Shown: positions 52,261-60,436 of the stretch, one piece after another
Position numbering within the stretch: position 1 is the first letter of the stretch
How the letters are laid out: every line of letters begins with the position of its first letter
Source of the DNA: Seonamhaeicola sp.
GTDB lineage: Bacteria; Bacteroidota; Bacteroidia; Flavobacteriales; Flavobacteriaceae
Assembly: GCF_028281565.1 (NCBI RefSeq)
Contig: NZ_JANQJQ010000003.1
Coordinates: 1-64,000, forward strand
Direction: 5' to 3'
DNA length: 64,000 nucleotides
Notes under the pieces: model-generated
Seen by the model: the letters and a program-made list of their open reading frames with translations, nothing else
Database searches by the model: none
Told to the model about the DNA's origin: nothing
Program-made: the position numbers and the translations under genes

Positions 52261-55200
52261 TTGTAGCACTATTATCAATTATTTATGGTGGTTATGGCTT
52301 ATATGTTATTGGTCTAGATCATCCTTCCCCAACAATAATTCAAGCAGAGGGGCTTTTGCTGGATTCAAGTAAAACATACCACTTCAGTAATTATAAATCA
52401 TTAGACGCCATTACTGATTCTAATCCTGATGATATAATTTTAAATTATACGGATTCCAACTTATATCCAAATACTTTGGGTAAACTGTACTATCTAAATG
52501 GTCGCTGGTCGTTTGCAGCCCATAAATCAGTAAGAAACCCTTTAGTCAATGACTCCAACCCCTTTTTACCATTTATTAGGCAAATAAATAAGACAGATGG
52601 AGAATTTACATTCTATCGAGGTGAATCCGATGTTTCGGAAGAAAATTTATTTCAGGGGATTGTGGTTAATTTTCCAGCAGGCAAGAAAGCACATAGAAAG
52701 ACAATAAAGCTTAAGCGATCTAATGGGAAAATTGTCGTATTATGGAAAGATGATGGATTGGGAGTAAAATATATGTTGTCAAGAGGGAGAGATACCTTAG
52801 GTGTTAACTTTAATATGTCTCCAAATCAATATGGTAAGTATAATTATAACTATGACTTTGATAACACAACATCCCATAATGGTAAATACAAATTAATAAT
52901 AGAGTCGTCACAATGGAGAAATAGTTATAAAGTATATAATGACAATAATGTTAAGGTGCTGCAAGGAAGCCGTGTTTTTGAGCTGGGAAATATACTATTT
53001 ACAATAGATCAACGATTTTCTAATTGGAAAAAGATACTATTTATTTCCCACTACATACTATTAATTCTTAGTATACTTTTTTATTTTTTTGCACTTTTTA
53101 GAAACCAAAGGGAAGTTACTATTTCAAAAGAAATTTTTGGAGTTAATATTGAAATTCTTAGAGAGATTGTGAACCCAATTCATGAATCTTTAATTTGGTT
53201 ACGCTTTCTTATAACCTTATTGGCACTTTTAGGGATTCCTATTTTGATCACAGCATTTAACTACAATACTAATGGGGGTTTTTATTCTATCATAGTTGTA
53301 GTAGTGATTCACATCCTGCCACTTACTTTGGTTTTAATGCCTATTTCTAAAAGTGTCATAAAAACTATTTTAGCTAAAAAACGAATTAAGGCTACTGACT
53401 TAAAAATTAAGCCTCTTGTTAAATTGTTAAAGAACTCAAAAATTATAGTTGTTTTCCTTTTTGCTGCCCTAGTAGTATTTAAATATGGAAGCTATAATGA
53501 AAGAGTGTTAGGTATGCCTTCTTTGCATCTTCAAAAAATTGCCATAGTGATTTCGTTTTTTCTTTTTAATTCATCAGCCTTTGATATGCTATATAGCCGT
53601 ATAGATAAGGTTTTATTTAAATTAAGGAGGAAGGTGTACATACCTATGACTCAAAATTTATTTGTCATTTTTTACTCTTTGTTATTAACCATAGCCTCTT
53701 CGGATTTTGGAAGTTGCTTGTTCGTATTCATTTCAATATTACTGATTGAATTAATACTTAATGAATCTAAAATAAAAAAGGCATTCACTACATTATTTGT
53801 GGGGTTGGTAAGTATTTTTTTACTCATAAATGTCTTTGGGTTAAGTCAGCGCAAATTTTATCGGATTTATTATACTTATTTTCCTCCTGATAATAAATTT
53901 TATAATGGTTTCCATCAAGGAGATAAGGAATCCATAGCATATATATATACTAATTTAAAGAACTTAATAGAAAACCTTACAGGGTTTTGGAACGATTTAA
54001 AAATACCAAGACTTGCGCAATCTGTGGCCGATACAGATTATGCCTTTCATTGGAGTTTAATGTTGGGTGGTTTGTTTTTTATTGGCTTATTTTTACTAAT
54101 ACTGTTCTTTATATTATCTCATTTGTTTTTTGTTTTAAAAGTGACGACCACCAAGGTCAGGATTACGGAGACTGAAACTTATGATATTGCTAATACCAGT
54201 CAATATGGACGTGTTGTTTCTTTTTTAACTGCGATTACCTTAGTGCAATTTGTTTATCAAATTTTCACGAACCTCATGCTTCCTGGCGCCATCTTAACTG
54301 GGCAACCTCTAACATTTATAAGTGTTGGTGTTTATGATGCCATTTTCTTGGCTATTCTGTTTTTGCTACTGGACTCTATTTTTTATAACAAAAGTATTGG
54401 TCAAGAGTTTAGGGTGAAAGAAGCAAAGCGTAGTACACCCACATTAAGGCAGTTTAAATATAAATCAATTGCACTATCACAGGTCTTTTTCCTTTTCATA
54501 ATGCTCATGATTGTTATTAAGTCCATTATGATTGTTAGGTTTCAAAAAGATGTAATTATTATGGAAAGACGATTCCAAAAAACTAATGATTTTGATAATA
54601 ATGCAATCCCTTCTCAAAGTGATTATGGATCTCGACTGCGATACAATCAAGCAATAATTGAAAAGGCAAGTGAAATTTGTGTTAATGGTCTTTTGGATAT
54701 TGAGAATCAACAGAAATCTATTGTCCGTAATCTGCAATCTTTGTATTATGCTAAAAGGCGAATCAAAGAATATTATCCCAAAGTTTTTAAATTGGAAGCT
54801 GAAAACTTAAAAAAACGTTTGAGTTATTCTAGGTTTTTTGAATTTGGATCAACTTTAATTAGTGATCAAAATGGTCCTTTTGGAGAAGTCTTACTTAAAA
54901 AAATCTTTTCAAATGGAGCCGCTCAACTATATGCTGATAATATTTATTATAGCAATATTGATTGGGCCTCCAGTGCTGTAAATGTCGATCTTAATGCTGA
55001 GCTTAATAGGGTTTTGGAGGGGCACATTGAACAGAGGCTTAGTCGTTATAATATCGAAGGTAGCATTATAATTTTAGACAATTTGAATAAACGTGAAATA
55101 GTTAATGCGAACTATCCGTTTTTCGAGGAAACACCAATGGCTTTTAAATCTTATTTTGTGGGAAGCGTTAAAAAACCGTTATTGTTATATGCGCTTTTAG

Positions 55201-55832
55201 AATGCAATCAAGGAAATGGGGCCTTTACTTGTCTAAATTCGAGAGGCGAGGTGTCTGGCATCAATTATTGGATGCGATGGAGTGATAACAACATGTCCGC
55301 TGGGGTTTTGAAATATTTAACCGAAAATGAGCAATATGAGTTTTCACAGGTACTGCTCAATGATTTTAATTTGCCGTTTTATTCACCGAGCACATCCAAA
55401 TATAGCGATATGAGTTTTGATGAGTTAATGCGGATAAATAATTTGTCGACGTACCGGTCAATTGCAATTGGAGGAGTAGAGCCATATCAGCCTATACAGG
55501 TAGCGAAGTGGTTTAGCCATATAGCTGTGGATGCTTTTTCAAGTAATGAACCCTTAAAAGAGGCATTAAATTCTCCTTTAACAGGCACTGCTACTTCGAC
55601 TAAAAGAGCTTTAGAGAATCAAGGCCTGAACCCGATAGACTTCATTGCTAAAACAGGGACATTTGAAAAGGATGGTGTGAATATTTCTTCTAGTTTTCTT
55701 ATTTCTAATAATAGGTATACAACTTTAATTGTGCTTAATGGTGAACAACCTTCAAATTTAAGCCACAGGACTGCTAAGTATCTATTTAATGATAGTGTGC
55801 TACCATTGTTAATAGAGTACGGTGTTTTGTAA
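52236..55832 (+). CDS. SEDS glycosyltransferase-PBP transpeptidase fusion
   Basis: 1198 residues. An N-terminal membrane helix precedes an extracytoplasmic beta-rich domain (about 30-270). About 270-730 is polytopic with a SEDS (FtsW/RodA/SpoVE) signature: RLAQSVADTDYAFHWSLMLGG, where Asp601 aligns with the catalytic Asp of the HTDF motif, and TGQPLTFISVGVYDAIFLA as the later loop. About 850-1198 is a penicillin-binding transpeptidase domain with SxxK (Ser977-VK-Lys980), SxN (Ser1016-Asp-Asn1018) and KTG (Lys1139-Thr-Gly1141), all present. SEDS and class B PBPs are normally separate partners in peptidoglycan synthesis; here they are one polypeptide. It is the last gene of the operon, followed by a terminator. 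Confidence 0.85.
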   Translation: MYNRYIFIVVALLSIIYGGYGLYVIGLDHPSPTIIQAEGLLLDSSKTYHFSNYKSLDAITDSNPDDIILNYTDSNLYPNTLGKLYYLNGRWSFAAHKSVRNPLVNDSNPFLPFIRQINKTDGEFTFYRGESDVSEENLFQGIVVNFPAGKKAHRKTIKLKRSNGKIVVLWKDDGLGVKYMLSRGRDTLGVNFNMSPNQYGKYNYNYDFDNTTSHNGKYKLIIESSQWRNSYKVYNDNNVKVLQGSRVFELGNILFTIDQRFSNWKKILFISHYILLILSILFYFFALFRNQREVTISKEIFGVNIEILREIVNPIHESLIWLRFLITLLALLGIPILITAFNYNTNGGFYSIIVVVVIHILPLTLVLMPISKSVIKTILAKKRIKATDLKIKPLVKLLKNSKIIVVFLFAALVVFKYGSYNERVLGMPSLHLQKIAIVISFFLFNSSAFDMLYSRIDKVLFKLRRKVYIPMTQNLFVIFYSLLLTIASSDFGSCLFVFISILLIELILNESKIKKAFTTLFVGLVSIFLLINVFGLSQRKFYRIYYTYFPPDNKFYNGFHQGDKESIAYIYTNLKNLIENLTGFWNDLKIPRLAQSVADTDYAFHWSLMLGGLFFIGLFLLILFFILSHLFFVLKVTTTKVRITETETYDIANTSQYGRVVSFLTAITLVQFVYQIFTNLMLPGAILTGQPLTFISVGVYDAIFLAILFLLLDSIFYNKSIGQEFRVKEAKRSTPTLRQFKYKSIALSQVFFLFIMLMIVIKSIMIVRFQKDVIIMERRFQKTNDFDNNAIPSQSDYGSRLRYNQAIIEKASEICVNGLLDIENQQKSIVRNLQSLYYAKRRIKEYYPKVFKLEAENLKKRLSYSRFFEFGSTLISDQNGPFGEVLLKKIFSNGAAQLYADNIYYSNIDWASSAVNVDLNAELNRVLEGHIEQRLSRYNIEGSIIILDNLNKREIVNANYPFFEETPMAFKSYFVGSVKKPLLLYALLECNQGNGAFTCLNSRGEVSGINYWMRWSDNNMSAGVLKYLTENEQYEFSQVLLNDFNLPFYSPSTSKYSDMSFDELMRINNLSTYRSIAIGGVEPYQPIQVAKWFSHIAVDAFSSNEPLKEALNSPLTGTATSTKRALENQGLNPIDFIAKTGTFEKDGVNISSSFLISNNRYTTLIVLNGEQPSNLSHRTAKYLFNDSVLPLLIEYGVL

Positions 55833-56008
55833 TTATATAGAATTTTACTATCTTTAAAATGTTCAATATCATGAATAGAATTAATTGTTTTTTATACAAC
55901 ATTGAGTATTATTCTCATAAATATGAGGATGGATTGTTGTCAACATTAAAAAGCACATCTTATTTTTCTTTCAGAAAAAAACTTGCACCCTTAACAGAGA
56001 CTATAACT

Positions 56009-56041
56009 ACGCCCTTATTTGAAATAGGGTGTTTTTTTTTT
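56009..56041 (+). terminator. Terminator ending the SEDS-PBP operon
   Basis: ACGCCCTTATTT pairs with GAAATAGGGTGT (one bulge, one G-U) and runs into a ten-base T tract. It lies 177 bases after the SEDS-PBP stop and overlaps a weak open frame at 55859-56095 that is therefore not called as a gene. Confidence 0.75.
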
Positions 56042-56102
56042 CATCGCTATACTGCTCTGAATAAAATAGCACTATGGTTTTACAAAAAAACGTAACGAAA
56101 TA

Positions 56103-56624
56103 ATGGATAAAAAAATAAAACGAAATAAACTAATTGAAACAACGATTGTGGCTACAGTAGTTGCAGCAGGTCTAGAAAATAGACAAGGGCATAAATTAAC
56201 TAGAGATAATGACGATAATGAGGTTTTTGATTGGATAGAAAAAGAAAAAGAAAAGGATAAAATTAAAATTGAAAATAGAACGGATAAGGAACTTAAAGAT
56301 TCAATACTAAAAGGGGAGCATTTGTTAATGCGTTTATTAAAAAATTTACACGAACTATATCTTCAATATATTAACGGAAAAGTTAATATAAATAAGACGC
56401 TTAAAAATGAAATTATAAAGTATTGTATGCTTAATAATAAATTTGAGCAATCGATACGTAAAAGTTTCCGTAAAAAACTAAATATGGAATTACCTTCGAA
56501 TTATACTTTGGACGACCTGTTTCCCTTACGGAATTTAACTACTACGGAAAGTCGTGGATTTCATAATTCATTAAAATTTAAAATTCAGGCGGATATTGCA
56601 GAGCTGGCCGAGTTTAAATTTTAA
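56103..56624 (+). CDS. Hypothetical 173-residue protein
   Basis: Not recognised. It is highly charged and helical (EKDKIKIENRTDKELKDSILKGEHLLMRLLKNLHELYLQYINGK) with a hydrophobic stretch IVATVVAAGLE near the N-terminus. Its stop abuts the stop of the convergent sigma-like gene (56625). It might be a partner or target of that gene. ATG 56103 is well placed behind the terminator. Confidence 0.55.
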   Translation: MDKKIKRNKLIETTIVATVVAAGLENRQGHKLTRDNDDNEVFDWIEKEKEKDKIKIENRTDKELKDSILKGEHLLMRLLKNLHELYLQYINGKVNINKTLKNEIIKYCMLNNKFEQSIRKSFRKKLNMELPSNYTLDDLFPLRNLTTTESRGFHNSLKFKIQADIAELAEFKF

Positions 56625-57287
56625 CTATTTTAGAAACCTTCTTTGTCCAAGGAGCCATAATATTATTTGTTCGGTTTTGTGGTTTTCTTTATCGATTAAT
56701 CCTACGTGACATTTTCTGAATGCCTGGGCACAATGTTTTCTCCGATAACTAACCATGTTCTGGATTTTCTTGATACGTTCCTTGTCTTCGTTATCACAAA
56801 TAGTTTCAATCTCACAGCCACTGAAGCATCGAATAAGAATAAGTTTATCTGCTAAATCGAGATTTGCACTCAATATATAGTTTTTTGCAAATTCATCAAC
56901 GTGAGGTTTTAGAAGCTTGGAATAAGTAATGTGTCTATTGTCTTCAGGTTGGGTGTCTTGTATTTTTTGGCGGAGACTAAACTCGCCAATTAGTTTTTGT
57001 TGCCTTTTGTTATGTTTTATCAAGTCATAATAAGCATTTTTAACCATCTTGTATACATACCCCTGAAAATCCCCTTCTGACTTAATTTTTTTAATATCTC
57101 TGCTTATAAAAGTCTTCGCTTGTTTATTGTGAAGTTTTTCTAATATATCCTGCTTAATATCATTTTTTTCGTCATAACTCAATTTATACTTCTTAAGGTA
57201 ATAAGCAACTTCATGATCTAGTTTAGTCCAAATCAACTCGTTTTTCTTATCAAAGAACTCGTCCCATGTAGTCTTGTTAGATGCCAT
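56625..57287 (-). CDS. Sigma-70-like (ECF-type) factor
   Basis: 220 residues. The N-terminal half fits sigma region 2: DEKNDIKQDILEKLHNKQAK and SEGDFQGYVYKMVKNAYYDLIKHNKRQQKL. The C-terminal half should be region 4 (ANLDLADKLILIRCFSGCEIETI; IKKIQNMVSYRRKHCAQAFRKCHVGL) but is divergent. No anti-sigma factor is adjacent. It may direct transcription of the SEDS-PBP operon. The promoter side faces the HTH protein gene divergently (105 bases apart). Confidence 0.6.
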   Translation of the reverse strand: MASNKTTWDEFFDKKNELIWTKLDHEVAYYLKKYKLSYDEKNDIKQDILEKLHNKQAKTFISRDIKKIKSEGDFQGYVYKMVKNAYYDLIKHNKRQQKLIGEFSLRQKIQDTQPEDNRHITYSKLLKPHVDEFAKNYILSANLDLADKLILIRCFSGCEIETICDNEDKERIKKIQNMVSYRRKHCAQAFRKCHVGLIDKENHKTEQIILWLLGQRRFLK

Positions 57288-57391
57288 TTCCCCAAATTAC
57301 ATAGTAAAGATAGAATATTTTTTCTGCTTTTTAACTTTTGTTTAAGGTAAAATGTCTTAATTTTAACTATTTTGTAGTTAAAAAATTAAAA

Positions 57392-58528
57392 ATGAAAAAT
57401 AATCTTGTTCAGGTTTTTAAAAAAAACAACATAAAATATCAAGATTTTACTCAAGCTACGGGCATTTCTAGGTCTAGATTGCACACTTATTTTAATAAGA
57501 GTTTAAAAGATTTTAAAAGGCATGAGGTGGCAATGCTATGTAGTCTTCTGCCCATAACACCAGATTTTTTTGGATTAGACGATTCAATATATACTTTTAA
57601 GTATAAGGATAAAAGTGACTCGGCAATTTCATATAGTCATTTGAAAAAGAACGATTTAATAAAGAACTATCAGGACTTCTTGGAATTGTATTTTGATAGA
57701 ATTATTGATGAGGTAAAAAAGGCTAAAGAAGAAATAATTGTACTGGATTATACAGGTGATAACTTGTTTGTTACTGAAAAATTAACTAGAAGCGGAAGTG
57801 ATTTTAAAAGTTTTCATGATAATTATGAGAGATATCTAGAAGCCATTTCTGAATTTATTTATTCAAAGAAGAAAGAAAATCTAGCTAAGCCTGTTTACAC
57901 AAGAATACTGCAGTGTCCGATTAATAAACTAGACCGCGGAATAAACTTCAATAATCATCTGGATGTTGTTTTAGACCTTTCTTACAATGATATGTTTGCT
58001 CAATTTGAACAGCTATATAGGGATGATTGTAAGGACTATTTTAATTTATACTCGATAGAAAAGGCGTTTCGTCCGTACAGTGTTATGATTATTGATAGAA
58101 AAATAATTATAACTGAATATGTACGATATAACAAAAGTTTGGAGGCAGTACCCGATATCCTTTTTATTGATTACAAAAGGTCGGATTCCGCAAATGATGT
58201 GGCCAAAGTTTTAATTGATACTCATATGACTTCCATAGAAAAGGTCTTGGCTGATGATTCCAAACTAGTTTATCGTGAAAGAGCCAAAAGGAGGCTGAAG
58301 ATTATTGAGAATGAATATCTGAAAGCAAAAGAAAACATTGAGCCTGAAATTAAGGATAAAACAAAGAGACTTGGAAAATTAAGTATTGATAGGGAAAGTG
58401 AGCCTTTAGAGAAAGAAATTGGAGAATTAAAAAAGAATAGAAGGTTCCTTAAATCTAGGAGGAAACTTACCAGAAGAAAATTGAATAACATTTTGTATAC
58501 AGATCATAAATTGAAAAAACAGGTCTAG
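57392..58528 (+). CDS. HTH protein with PLD-like sensor domain and coiled coil
   Basis: 378 residues from ATG 57392 (a TTG at 57338 is less likely). An N-terminal helix-turn-helix (QVFKKNNIKYQDFTQATGISRSRLHTYFNKSLKDFKRHEVAMLC) is followed by a middle domain with strands resembling the transcriptional PLD-like/sensor fold (EEIIVLDYTGDNLFVTEKL; PVYTRILQCPINKL; SVMIIDRKIIITEYVRY). A basic coiled coil ends it (KRLGKLSIDRESEPLEKEIGELKKNRRFLKSRRKL). It is divergent from the sigma-like gene and probably regulates that pair. Confidence 0.6.
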   Translation: MKNNLVQVFKKNNIKYQDFTQATGISRSRLHTYFNKSLKDFKRHEVAMLCSLLPITPDFFGLDDSIYTFKYKDKSDSAISYSHLKKNDLIKNYQDFLELYFDRIIDEVKKAKEEIIVLDYTGDNLFVTEKLTRSGSDFKSFHDNYERYLEAISEFIYSKKKENLAKPVYTRILQCPINKLDRGINFNNHLDVVLDLSYNDMFAQFEQLYRDDCKDYFNLYSIEKAFRPYSVMIIDRKIIITEYVRYNKSLEAVPDILFIDYKRSDSANDVAKVLIDTHMTSIEKVLADDSKLVYRERAKRRLKIIENEYLKAKENIEPEIKDKTKRLGKLSIDRESEPLEKEIGELKKNRRFLKSRRKLTRRKLNNILYTDHKLKKQV

Positions 58529-58601
58529 ATTTTTCTGTAGATCAATTGTTTTTCAGAATTCTATTTATTAATATCGATAAGGTGTCAAGTTCTTCTTCTG
58601 A

Positions 58602-58627
58602 TACTGTATACTATTACTGTATACTAT
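58602..58627. repeat. Perfect 13-bp tandem duplication
   Basis: TACTGTATACTAT occurs twice in a row (58602-58614 and 58615-58627). It is in the non-coding end of the element; a recombinase or regulator site is possible. Confidence 0.6.
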
Positions 58628-58791
58628 TAAAAACAAGGTGCTCCCTTTGTTCTATATATCTTGGGGCAATTAATTGAGTCTAATATTCATTATGAAATTC
58701 ACGGAGCAAAAAGCATTAAGTATGTTGATTGTTTCAAGTTTACTTAGTTTCCTGATTATCTCATGAAATAAGAAACTACTAAAAAAATCTT

Positions 58792-58848
58792 GACGATAGA
58801 AATAACAAAGGATTTGAGAAAATGAACCCCTTTGTTATTTCTATCGTC
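58792..58848. repeat. Perfect 20-bp inverted repeat
   Basis: GACGATAGAAATAACAAAGG (58792-58811) is the exact reverse complement of 58829-58848 with a 17-base loop. No T-run follows, so it is not a standard terminator. It could be a protein-binding site, a small RNA hairpin or the terminal structure of a mobile element. Confidence 0.75.
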
Positions 58849-58891
58849 TTGATATAAGATGATAGTAGGGGTTGGTGAGGTAGCCATCTGT

Positions 58892-58920
58892 AAAAGTGCT
58901 GTTTAAGAGCACTTTTTTAT
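58892..58920 (+). terminator. Rho-independent terminator
   Basis: AAAAGTGCT (58892-58900) pairs perfectly with AGCACTTTT (58908-58916) across a seven-base loop, running into a T-rich tail. It probably ends a plus-strand transcript from the HTH gene or from the hairpin region before it. Confidence 0.7.
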
Positions 58921-59045
58921 TTGATATGTTTTGATTAGTTTTATGGTATAGAAAGCGTAAAACGCTCTCGTTGATGTCTTAATTAGTGTCCTGTTTGGGA
59001 AATTAAGATTTAATATACTGGTAAACAATGGGTTGTGCAAGATGT

Positions 59046-59068
59046 TTTGAATCCTGTCATCCCGACTA
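59046..59068 (+). other. Truncated tRNA-Pro 3' end (candidate attachment site)
   Basis: TTGAATCCTGTCATCCCGA followed by CTA is the T-loop, T-stem 3' strand and acceptor 3' strand of a bacterial tRNA-Pro (acceptor partner CGGGATG). Upstream bases do not form the 5' T-stem (ACAGG) or any D- or anticodon arm, so only about 23 bases of the gene are present. This is what an integrase leaves at the distal end when an element inserts into a tRNA 3' end. The full tRNA is not in the window. Confidence 0.7.
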
Positions 59069-59089
59069 AGAAGCATATCAATGCAAACT

Positions 59090-59123
59090 AAAACCTTGTT
59101 AATCTTATGATTATCAAGGTTTT
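59090..59123 (+). terminator. tRNA-associated terminator hairpin
   Basis: AAAACCTTG (59090-59098) pairs with CAAGGTTTT (59115-59123), followed by a T-rich stretch. It lies 22 bases after the tRNA-Pro fragment, where the native tRNA terminator would be, supporting the attachment-site reading. The rest of 58529-59272 is AT-rich with no gene. Confidence 0.65.
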
Positions 59124-59272
59124 GTGGTTTTTAGACTATCATAAGAATTGATTCAATATGACTTAATTCGGCTAACAAATCGGTCAACACTTTTTTAACT
59201 GTGTTTAAAGATTGACTTGTTTGTAAAATATTGATTTTGAAATAGTTGATTTATCTTTCGCCGTATTAGCCT

Positions 59273-60421
59273 TTATTTAATTAAATGTTCAGGGAAATTG
59301 CTTGTTTTTTGACAACAAATTTGTTCCATTACTTGTTGAACTTCCTTTTTTAACATTGTAATTGTATGATTGCCCCCTTTTTTACCCAAGGCACCAACAC
59401 CGTACATAAAGCTGCGTCCCATAAAGGTGAACTTTGCACCACTAGCCATGGCTCTTGCTATATCCGGACCGCCTCTTAAGCCAGAATCAACCATTATACT
59501 AATTTGGTCACCATACTTCTGTGCCAAATTTGTCATTGGTACAATTGAGGATTCTCCACAATCTAACTGTCTTCCTCCATGATTAGAAACAATAATACCA
59601 TCTATTCCCAGCTTAATGGCCCGTTCCGCATCTAACTCATTAACTATTCCTTTGATAACGAGTTTTCCTTTCCACTGGTCTCTTATTCTACTAATTCTTT
59701 CTTCACTTAATCTGCCGGAAAACGTTTCATCCATGAATTTAGCCAACTGTTGCAAGCTCATTCCTTTTTTCATATATGGTTTTAAACTTTCGAAATTCGG
59801 AATGCCGTGTTTTATGGTTTCAATGGCCCAATGAGGGTGTTTGAAAACTTCTATGATGTTTTTTAAGGTCATTCTAGGGGGCATCCCAAGCCCGTTCTTT
59901 GTGTCTCTGGGTCTTACGCCAAATGTGGGAACATCTGCCAGAATTACTAAAACACCTGTCCCCGAGGCTTGTGCTCTGTTTAAAATATCAACTTTTACGC
60001 TTTCTTCAGCTGGATGATAGAGTTGAAACCAAGATTTACCTTCGGTTATTTCTGAAATACGCTCAATACTTGAAGTTGTCACCGTACTTAAAATAAAAGG
60101 AATATTATGTTCAAAAGCTGCTTTTGCTAAAATTTCGGGAGAATTTGGCCACATTAAACCTTGAAGGCCTATAGGGGCAATCCCAAAAGGGGCATCATAG
60201 GTATGCCCGAATAACTCGGTTTTCATTTCTGATTTCTCAAAATCGGATAAATATTGAGGCATCAACTGAATTTTTTGTATGTCGGTACGGTTGATATGCA
60301 AGTTTATATCTTCATTGCAGCCTCCATCTAAATAATCAAAAGCGAATTTTGGCATTTTCTTCCTTGCACGGTTTCTTAAGTCATTTACCGAAGGATATTT
60401 TGTATTGATAAATGGTTTCAT
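59273..60421 (-). CDS. lldD: FMN-dependent L-lactate/alpha-hydroxy-acid dehydrogenase
   Basis: 382 residues with the full FMN-dependent alpha-hydroxy-acid dehydrogenase fold: FDYLDGGCNEDINLHINR, PFGIAPIGLQGLMWPN, and the catalytic base His281 in IVSNHGGRQLD followed by VDSGLRGGPDIARAMASGAKFTFMGR. It oxidises L-lactate (or a related hydroxy acid) to pyruvate, feeding electrons to the membrane. It is 15 bases downstream of the FAH-family hydrolase, whose expected product in the L-fucose pathway is L-lactate plus pyruvate, so L-lactate is the likely substrate. Confidence 0.85.
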   Translation of the reverse strand: MKPFINTKYPSVNDLRNRARKKMPKFAFDYLDGGCNEDINLHINRTDIQKIQLMPQYLSDFEKSEMKTELFGHTYDAPFGIAPIGLQGLMWPNSPEILAKAAFEHNIPFILSTVTTSSIERISEITEGKSWFQLYHPAEESVKVDILNRAQASGTGVLVILADVPTFGVRPRDTKNGLGMPPRMTLKNIIEVFKHPHWAIETIKHGIPNFESLKPYMKKGMSLQQLAKFMDETFSGRLSEERISRIRDQWKGKLVIKGIVNELDAERAIKLGIDGIIVSNHGGRQLDCGESSIVPMTNLAQKYGDQISIMVDSGLRGGPDIARAMASGAKFTFMGRSFMYGVGALGKKGGNHTITMLKKEVQQVMEQICCQKTSNFPEHLIK

Positions 60422-60436
60422 GTAATGTTTATTATA

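Noticed and set aside
55859-56095. A 78-residue open frame after the SEDS-PBP gene
   Set aside because: It spans the strong terminator at 56009-56041 and has low-complexity, Phe/Tyr-rich content without a ribosome-binding context; most likely non-coding.
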